Shown here: positions 18,040 to 23,822 of the stretch, piece after piece
How positions within the stretch are numbered: the stretch's first letter is position 1
Layout of the letters: every line of letters starts with the position of its first letter
DNA from: Porogramme epimiltina
Taxonomy: Eukaryota > Basidiomycota > Agaricomycetes > Polyporales > Polyporaceae
DNA length: 23,822 nucleotides
Assembly (NCBI GenBank): GCA_900155495.1
Contig: FTLJ01000022.1
Location: forward strand, 1,998-25,819
Reading direction: 5' to 3'
The notes under the pieces: model-generated
What the model was told of the DNA's origin: nothing
What the model saw: only the letters and a program-made list of their open reading frames with translations
The model's database searches: none
Made by a program: the position numbers and the translations under genes

Positions 18040-19025
18040 ACAGATGCCTGCCGCGCATTGCTGTAGTCAGCTACGGCCGCATTTGTATGGCGTCCTCTGC
18101 ACTCACCAAGAGTCGTGTTGTAGCTCGACCACATGTCCACCAGGCACGCGCTCTCCGCGCATCCGACTGAAAACGTGTACTGGGTTCCCCACGCGCGCGG
18201 GGGCTGCACCACCCGCGTCTCCTTACGAAGGTGCGGCGTAATGGTCATGACGCGCTCGCCCGCGCGGCGCGTTGAGCATGAACGCGTCCAGCACCGTGTG
18301 CTTCGAAGGTCCACTGTGGCCGCTCCTTGTTCCGGACGGGGTCTCCCGGGCGTGGGGAGGGGCATTACGAGCTTGAGCTCGCAGCGCTCAGTCCCGAGGT
18401 TGAGCGCCGGGAACTGGACGACGGTGCGCACGCCCGGGGCCGCGCTCAGGGGTTGCTCTTGCGGAGAGAGCGGGGCATGTGCGGGGCGCCAGTAGTTGTG
18501 CGTGCCCGCGAGTACGGGTTGCTTCGGGTGCGTAGATGATATCGAGGTGATGAGGCGGAGAGTTTATGTGGGGGGCGTTGACGGTTTCGGAAGCATGGAG
18601 CTAGGAGGGGCGGTGGTAGAGGCTGACGAAGTTGGGGTTGCCGGTGGAGAGATCGGCGTAGACGGTGCTCGTGATGTGGTTCATGTAGAGGACGGCGATA
18701 GCGTCTGTTGCCGCGACCGTGATGACGAGGAGGGTGAGTCGGACGCAGGTGGCCGTTGAGGAGAGGCTGACAGCTGGCTTATGCCATTGAGGTCAGAGTT
18801 GGATTGAGTGGCGAGTGTATGCGCGAGACAAAAGGTGCTTACAAAGTTGAGACTCGCTAGTATCTTGTAGTTAAATGAGTTCGAGATCCTCGCCGGGAAT
18901 GAGAGTGTCGTTTCCGTCTGATGCGCTACGCCGAGATGGTATGAAAGATAGTGCGAATGTTGATCCACAGCGATGCAGTGATGGTACTCGCTAACTAGAC
19001 CATGCTTATGTTCGAGCAAGAGTTC
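18040..19025 (-). pseudogene. U3: relic of a basidiomycete single-pass membrane protein
   Basis: Minus-strand relic with the best preserved ectodomain end. The order is: FPARISNSFNYKILASLNF, intron (donor GTAAGC at 18837-18842, about 65 nt), hydrophobic exon RLTLLVITVAATDAIAVLYM, and TSTVYADLSTGNPN. The ectodomain follows as TVVQFPALNLGTERCELKLV, DAFMLNAPRG, and WGTQYTFSVGCAESACLVDM with the intact Trp lost in U2, then WSSYNTT. Pieces lie in different frames and a TAG interrupts the linker, so it is not functional. The Cys-containing C-terminal motif and the linker are what I match to the basidiomycete family. Confidence 0.52.
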
Positions 19026-20107
19026 CAGAATATAGCCTAGCGAGCTTTGACGGCTTCATGGGCTTAGGTTAGAGTGTAATATCGGCTAGCACTCGCCATG
19101 AGCACGCACCCCGGCACTTTCACTAGTACAACTTCTATGGTCGTACACGTTCCGAGCTGTTCATACTGTCCTTGCAGGTTTCGTGTATTGCACTAGAGTA
19201 TGATGCGAGCTTTGTCGTGCAGTGCTGAAGATCTTGGTGGGATCATCGTGGTGATTGAGTTCTTTCTATGGCGGTAGGACGAGTTGAGCAGGGCCAGAAA
19301 CAGATTGGAGGAGGGGTGACGTACGGAAACGGCCTCTCTAGCCAATGTGATTCTAGCCCTCTCTAGTTCTTCACGAAACGCCGCTCCTTACACCATGTTG
19401 CAGTGCACTTGGTGCATGTTTGAGACAACACGGCTGCCAGATGCGGTGAAGGCTGTAGGGCGAGATTTGCTGGTCGTTGGGATGTGCAGGAAAAGAGCGA
19501 GGGTACGAGCATGGGCGGAGGAGGGAGGAGTTTGCGAGTAATGCTAGGGAAAAGAAAACTGCGCTCGATTGAGGGGAAGCCCGATATGTACGACCGGGAA
19601 GGCGAGGATGCGTTGCATGTGTACTTGGACTTGGGAGCGTAGGGCTGGCACGGACGGTGTGCAGAGCTTATACACCGACAGGCTGTTGAGGTTCAGGGAC
19701 GCCTGGAAGCGTTGAAGACGTCCACGAGCGGACAGGATGAAGGTGCAGAGAATGAGGAGTTAGGCTAAGGGGAGAAACGTATGTCAGAATTCAACATTCA
19801 AAGCTCAAGAAGAGCCACGGGCGCCAAGCGGGCAGTCGCGACTTGCCCCGGTCCGTTCATACAATCCCGCCTCCAGCTTACCGTCGCGGCCTTCGTCGGA
19901 GTCGACCAGCGACACTCGTCCGTCCACCTCAAACAGTCGGCCAATCGAAGCGTGCCCGTGCCAACTACAACACTCCCGTCTCGCGCCAATTCTGCATTCT
20001 CCTTCACCCATCTCACTCCATCCAGGCAGCCCGTTTCGCAAACGCGTACCAGTCTCCTGCTCCCTCTTACCCCTCCTCTCCCCTTGACTCTCGTACGCCT
20101 GCCCGAC
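19026..20107. other. Intergenic region between divergent relics U3 and D3
   Basis: No supported gene. Patches match units 1 and 2 (for example TTCTTTCTATGGCGG near 19260 and ACTTGGACTTGGGAGCG near 19623). A CT-rich stretch (about 20050-20095) leads into the D3 ATG. Confidence 0.4.
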
Positions 20108-21936
20108 ATGTCGTCAAGACAGCTCGAGCTACAGCCGCCCCATACCGTCAAACATTAAGCCCGGTGAACTGCATCCCGTGTGCCACAGCGGATGAAAAAA
20201 GAGAGCGCGCCGCGCGGCCGCAAGGGCAGACGACGAGGTTTCGAGCCAGCTCCTGGTTCGCCGAGGTGAGTTCTGCATAGTCTGTGTTCGGTTGCATACG
20301 TCTCTGACGGCAGTGCTCCAAATGAAGTTTCACCCTCGACAAGCTCTTCTCACTCCCGTTTCTACCTCAACTTTTGCTCTTAGTGAGCATGAGGGCACTT
20401 ATCACTTCCTCATGCACTCTCCCCGGTCAGCTCTCAGATTGCGGAAAAGACGAATCGCTGTTGGGCCTGCGCGACGGAACCTGCGTCATGGAGGCCAACT
20501 GCCCGTACCTCGGCGCGGACAACGCGGAGATCGAGTAGTGCGATGCGGTCGTGGTCGCGGTGGGCTCTTGGAACAGGTGCGTTCGCTGTTCGCCCCCTAG
20601 CCGGGCCTGGGTTCCTCCATATTCTGATGTTAGGAGCGGGTCATGTACGACTTCAGCTGAAGACAGGACACAGTGCGACAGGGCTACGTACGCGACGTAC
20701 GTCCGGACGTTTGACAACGAGGTGGAGCATATATAAGTCGCAACATCAGAGGGAGTGAGTGAGGGGCGGCTCGTGCGGTTTAGGTCGATGTCAGAGGGTG
20801 AGTCACTCATTGCTCTATGCTCGTGTTGTGTCTAACACGGAGCGCAGAGTTCACGAACCCTCCACCGCCACCCGACCTCTTGCGCCTTTCTATCTCCTCA
20901 CCGACCCCTAAGGAGCGCGAAACCTTGGTCCCCGTTGAGAATCCACCAACGACCCTAACCCAGTAGGCCGTTTTCGGCGAACCCCACTGGCATGCTCAAC
21001 GTACGCGCCTAAATGCATGGAGGAGAGGCGTGGACTCACTTTTCAGTAGGTCAAACGTACCAGGCATGCAGTAAATCTCTTCCGCACCGGCCAATTCAAG
21101 TATATTGGCCATCGCTCTTCGAAAGCCCCCTACCTCCTGTAGTGCCGCTGCAGAACATTGTCGATCCCATGAAGATCTCTCGAAAACGGAATGAGGCGAT
21201 TATGCTGCATGCGCTTGCGAACATTGAGCAATGAACGTGAATCTACCGCGAATGCTTAGGATTCGCGCCACGTTAAGCTCACGTTTTCAACCCAGAATTG
21301 ACCTCGCGTAAGCCTGAGTACCAATATCAGCCCTCAGGACCCCATTTGATACTCTCCTGGCGCAGGTGGAATGGCATCGTGAGATACGGTCCATCTCACC
21401 CTGATTTCCCGCCTGCGTTCTTCGCCAACTCCACCAAGACGGCCTTCGAGCCCAAGCGCCTCTCGCTCCCCACCACTCGCTTCGCAGCCCTCTCTCCCAC
21501 CGTACGGCTCGCTGCCGGTCCATGTCTGCCTCTGGGAGTCCGCGGGGGTGGCGTTCGCATCGCTGCGCGGACGGCTCGCAATCATTCACCTCGTGAACGA
21601 GGCCTGTGGCCTCGGTGTGAGCTCGGGCATGATCGACAAGTTCCGGCAGGCGGGCGACGCGGATGAGATGATCTACTGCGACGAGACCATCTAGCCACCG
21701 TTTGGCCCATGGGTGCGCCCGAGGGTGTGAACTCGGTCGAGACTTTCCGGGAGGAGGTGCGGCGGGGATAACAGGGGGACGTCAAGGAACCGTTCAACAC
21801 GACGGATCGCGAAAAGGCGGGGTTGGCGCGGGTGTTTTACGAGAACCTGAGGGGTGAGATGCAGGGAGAGACGTACAGAGGTAACATGGAATCTCAGGCT
21901 AGTGTTGCGGTCGGGTACGAGGGTGCAAGTCGGTAA
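20108..21936 (+). pseudogene. D3: degenerate multi-exon DUF455 / ferritin-like protein gene
   Basis: Plus-strand relic with a lesion set different from D1 and D2. ATG 20108 (MSSRQLE). Pieces: WFAEV at a GTGAGT donor; LRDGTCVMEANCPYLGADNA; a 50-nt intron (20798-20847); EFTNPPPPPDL; KISRKRNEAIMLHALANIEQ, followed by TGA 21232 where Trp is expected; an intron (21237-21295). Next come a 12-nt exon (21296-21307, encoding IDLA), a clean 58-nt intron (21308-21365, GTAAGC...GCAG) and WNGIVRYG. Then FRQAGDADEM, NSVETFREEVRRG, GDVKEPFNTTDREKAGLARV and FYENLRGEMQ, with the stop at 21934-21936. It keeps Gln (20428) and Glu (21739) codons where D1 and D2 have TAG. It has its own breaks (TAG near 20966, TAG near 21692, TAA near 21769). 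Confidence 0.62.
21308..21365 (+). other. Preserved 58-nt intron in D3 that confirms the DUF455 reading
   Basis: GTAAGC donor and GGCGCAG acceptor. Splicing joins ATT GAC CTC GC to G TGG, giving IDLAW, a core helix motif of the DUF455 family (IDLAWD). In D1 and D2 the donor reads TTGAAG. Confidence 0.6.
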
Positions 21937-22400
21937 TATATGAGGTCCGTTGATACGCTCTTGCAGCATAGATGTCGCTCAGTCTGACGGGCGTTACCTG
22001 CCAGAAACTCTTCGTGATATTTGTATATGCGCGTTTCCACTCGTGCGCGCCGCGTCCTCAAGCTCCGCCTGTACCCTTTGCCGCCCGACGTGGTTGGTCT
22101 TCATCTCGTCGTAGGACCCGGGCCAGACGCATCGTGTACGCCGCACGGAAGGTCGACATGGACAAGTTAACTGAAGGTCGCGCAGCAAGCACCTTTCCAA
22201 ATCAGTGCAAAAGCTGGAGATAGCGCAGATAATTGGAACAGCTGCACGGGCGGGATGTGCACCCCAAGGGCGACCGGCTCTATCACGCGCAGGATAAGAC
22301 TGCCCCGGAGACGTCCGCGTTGGGGGCGCGCCCAGCGCAAACGGCCTTCGCGGCTCCCAGTGCGCACGTCCCGACCTTCCTTTTATCCCTCCTCGCGCGC
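21937..22400 (-). pseudogene. V3: short remnant of the V relic
   Basis: Only the block YDEMKTNHVGRQRVQAELED (about 22050-22115, minus strand) and a diverged upstream piece (GAAKAVCAGRAPNADVSG, about 22310-22360) match V1 and V2. The FARKYTHERARG part is replaced by unrelated sequence. Decayed beyond recognition as a gene. Confidence 0.3.
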
Positions 22401-22949
22401 GCCTAGAGCTCGAGGCCCACTAAGCCTCTCAGGCTCTTTGCTTCACCGGCTGCGGGAGCACCTTAGGTCAACCCCGCGCACACCGTGGCTGCACAGCACA
22501 CTGAATTGAGAACCCCCCCTTGTACTCTCTCAAGGGCGCTGCTGGTGCAGTGGGTGGGGTGGTTGGAACTCGCTGCAGCATGGATTATCAAACATGTCCC
22601 TGTGCCGGATCTACCTCACTAGAGGATAAGCACGCGGCCACTGCAGCCCCGGGGCACATTGGCTCGTTCCCTGGTGTGTAGATGACGACGAGTGTAGATT
22701 ACTGGCCAGTAATTACGACTTTTGCTCTTCACATTGTTACAAGATACAGTTGACAAGTCCTCGGCGTTTCTTATGCATTATGATGTTCTAGCCCAAAACA
22801 TAACCATGTGCATTAGTCACTGACATGGTACTTAGGCGTGTAGATGTGAGTTCGGTTCCTGCCCCATGCTATTCATCAGGACGTTATGTTCATTATTCTA
22901 CTGTAGCACAAACCCACGTGGTCTCCGTCTTGACCCCTCTGACTGGACT
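22401..22949. other. 3' flank of HET copy D
   Basis: No gene, RNA or repeat that I can support. Similarity to 6961-7337 and 14721-15207 is weak except for the last bases before the HET stop (TACCCGAATGTGAG). Confidence 0.35.
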
Positions 22950-23822
22950 TTACCCGAATGTGAGTACCCTGTCATATGCCTCTAGGGTGACGTGGTATTG
23001 ACGGCTTACCTGATCCTCTAGGTGGACCTCTAAGGTCTTCCCAAGAGTATCTACCAGACTTCTTCTGAATGATATTCGGAGGGTATTGAAGAATTCTCTG
23101 CCTCTTATTGTGGACCCATGTGAAACATGGTTGTGCCTACAGTCGTGCTTGGGCACTTTATAAGTCCCGTTTGAAACTTTGATTATTTCATCCTCTTCCT
23201 TCGACGTTTCGATGTTTCTTAGAACGGCATAGTAGTGTGAGGCATTATTACGGTGGTTTGGTGCGCCATTAATGCCCCTTTTGACTCTCATGCACACTCC
23301 TAGTGTTACGATACATGCGTGTTCACTCCAGATGTATGGCTCCTCGGATCGGCCTTCGCTATCCTTGATCACTAAGCTGAACGGTGGTTCTCCCATCCAT
23401 GGAAGACTTCCAGGGGGTAGCTTTGTGACAGCGGAACAGTAATATATTCCATCGTAAAGCATGGAGGGTTGGATCCGGAGTGACGGAAACTCGGGGGCAT
23501 TGGAGGCCAAGCGAGCTACAAGTGTTGAAATATCAGATCCAACGTGGGCGCGATGACGAGGGCGGGCGGAGATATATATGTCTCTCCACTGCGCACGGCT
23601 AGTAGCGTGTCCAGGTTTGGTATGGGCCTCTGTGATATGCACGAGGCGTGTAGGAGGACATCCCGTATTCCATGGGTCTTCTAGCCACTGGCAATTGTAG
23701 CGCGCGTATCCTGTCAGGTTTTCGTTGGCGGTGACATTCCTTTCAAGTTGGAGGAGGAGGTAGATCCGGTTATCCATCAGCGCCTTCGGGTGGGTGCTGT
23801 GGCAGAATATGTCTACAAGGAC
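22950..23822. repeat. Tandem unit 4 (start only, cut by window)
   Basis: Begins a fourth unit. Only the last coding exon of HET copy D is in the window. It shows that the array continues to the right. Copy A running off position 1 shows the same on the left, so the full unit number is unknown. Confidence 0.8.
22950..23822 (-). CDS. HET-domain protein, copy D, last exon only
   Basis: Open minus-strand frame of 290 codons plus TAA, running off the right end of the window. It is the C-terminal exon domain of the HET genes and shows no HET motif itself. It begins in the window at VLVDIFCHSTHPKALMDNRI, matching copy B LADIFCHSTHRLALGGNRI. RDIYISARPRHRAHVGSDIS, SLRIQPSML, PWMGEPPFSL and CIVTLGVC are kept. 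All length differences from A, B and C are in whole codons. The upstream HET domain must lie beyond the window, so its integrity is unknown. Confidence 0.78.
   Translation of the reverse strand, partial: VLVDIFCHSTHPKALMDNRIYLLLQLERNVTANENLTGYARYNCQWLEDPWNTGCPPTRLVHITEAHTKPGHATSRAQWRDIYISARPRHRAHVGSDISTLVARLASNAPEFPSLRIQPSMLYDGIYYCSAVTKLPPGSLPWMGEPPFSLVIKDSEGRSEEPYIWSEHACIVTLGVCMRVKRGINGAPNHRNNASHYYAVLRNIETSKEEDEIIKVSNGTYKVPKHDCRHNHVSHGSTIRGREFFNTLRISFRRSLVDTLGKTLEVHLEDQVSRQYHVTLEAYDRVLTFG
22969..23009 (-). other. Possible 41-nt optional intron at the 3' end of HET copy D
   Basis: GTAAGC donor (23004-23009) and TATGACAG acceptor, same length and place as in copy B. Retention gives ...AYDRVLTFG and a stop; splicing shifts the frame to GTHIRVKSS and beyond. 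Confidence 0.3.

Larger units (their letters stand above)
15208..22949. repeat. Tandem unit 3 (complete, 7742 bp HET stop to HET stop)
   Basis: Complete direct repeat unit: HET copy C (minus), U3, D3 and V3. The right part is the most diverged: V3 keeps only a short recognisable block, and the 22400-22949 stretch has little visible similarity to the matching parts of units 1 and 2. Confidence 0.85.

Noticed and set aside
1..23822. Transposon, LTR element, CRISPR array or bacterial operon as the cause of the repeats
   Set aside because: The repeats are long direct units containing ordinary multi-exon fungal genes. I saw no terminal inverted repeats, target duplications, reverse transcriptase or transposase motifs, and no short regular repeat-spacer pattern.
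1..23822. tRNA or rRNA genes
   Set aside because: No cloverleaf-like or rRNA-like stretch was recognised on reading both strands; a tRNA scan would settle it.

Overview
The window is eukaryotic and almost certainly from a basidiomycete fungus, most likely an agaricomycete. The evidence is the gene family (HET-domain proteins opening MWLLNTHTAEL), introns of about 41 to 65 nt with GTRAGT/NAG ends, GC-rich sequence, and relics of other fungal families. I cannot name a species.

The window is a head-to-tail direct tandem array with a period of about 7.5 to 7.9 kb. Each unit, read left to right, holds a HET gene on the minus strand (A, B, C, D), a degenerate minus-strand gene U, a degenerate plus-strand multi-exon gene D, and a degenerate minus-strand stretch V. 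The next HET gene follows. HET stop codons lie at 7338, 15208 and 22950. HET start codons lie at 2056, 9559 and 17414. The first and last units are cut by the window ends.

The HET genes are the only genes with long conserved frames. Copy B (7338-9559) is complete: two coding exons, a 65-nt phase-0 intron, 718 codons. Copy A is cut by the window start and its frame breaks exactly at two N bases (1566-1567). Copy C carries one nonsense codon (16932-16934) in an otherwise open gene. Only the last exon of copy D is in the window. A 45-nt intron in the 5' leader and a 22-nt block about 470 bp upstream of each start are shared by A, B and C.

The passengers are dead. D is recognisable as a DUF455/ferritin-like (MiaE-like fold) protein with at least six exons. 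All three copies have TGA where a Trp codon is expected after NIEQ, and copies 1 and 2 share further stops and a lost splice donor. U looks like an uncharacterised basidiomycete single-pass membrane protein: Ser/Pro-rich tail, one hydrophobic helix, Cys-containing ectodomain. V is unidentified. The simplest reading is that a HET gene was amplified with decayed neighbours. The HET frames were then kept while U, D and V kept rotting. By family, HET proteins act in non-self recognition (heterokaryon incompatibility) and trigger cell death. A local array of diverged copies is the expected substrate for changing recognition specificity, but no specificity or partner can be read from this sequence.
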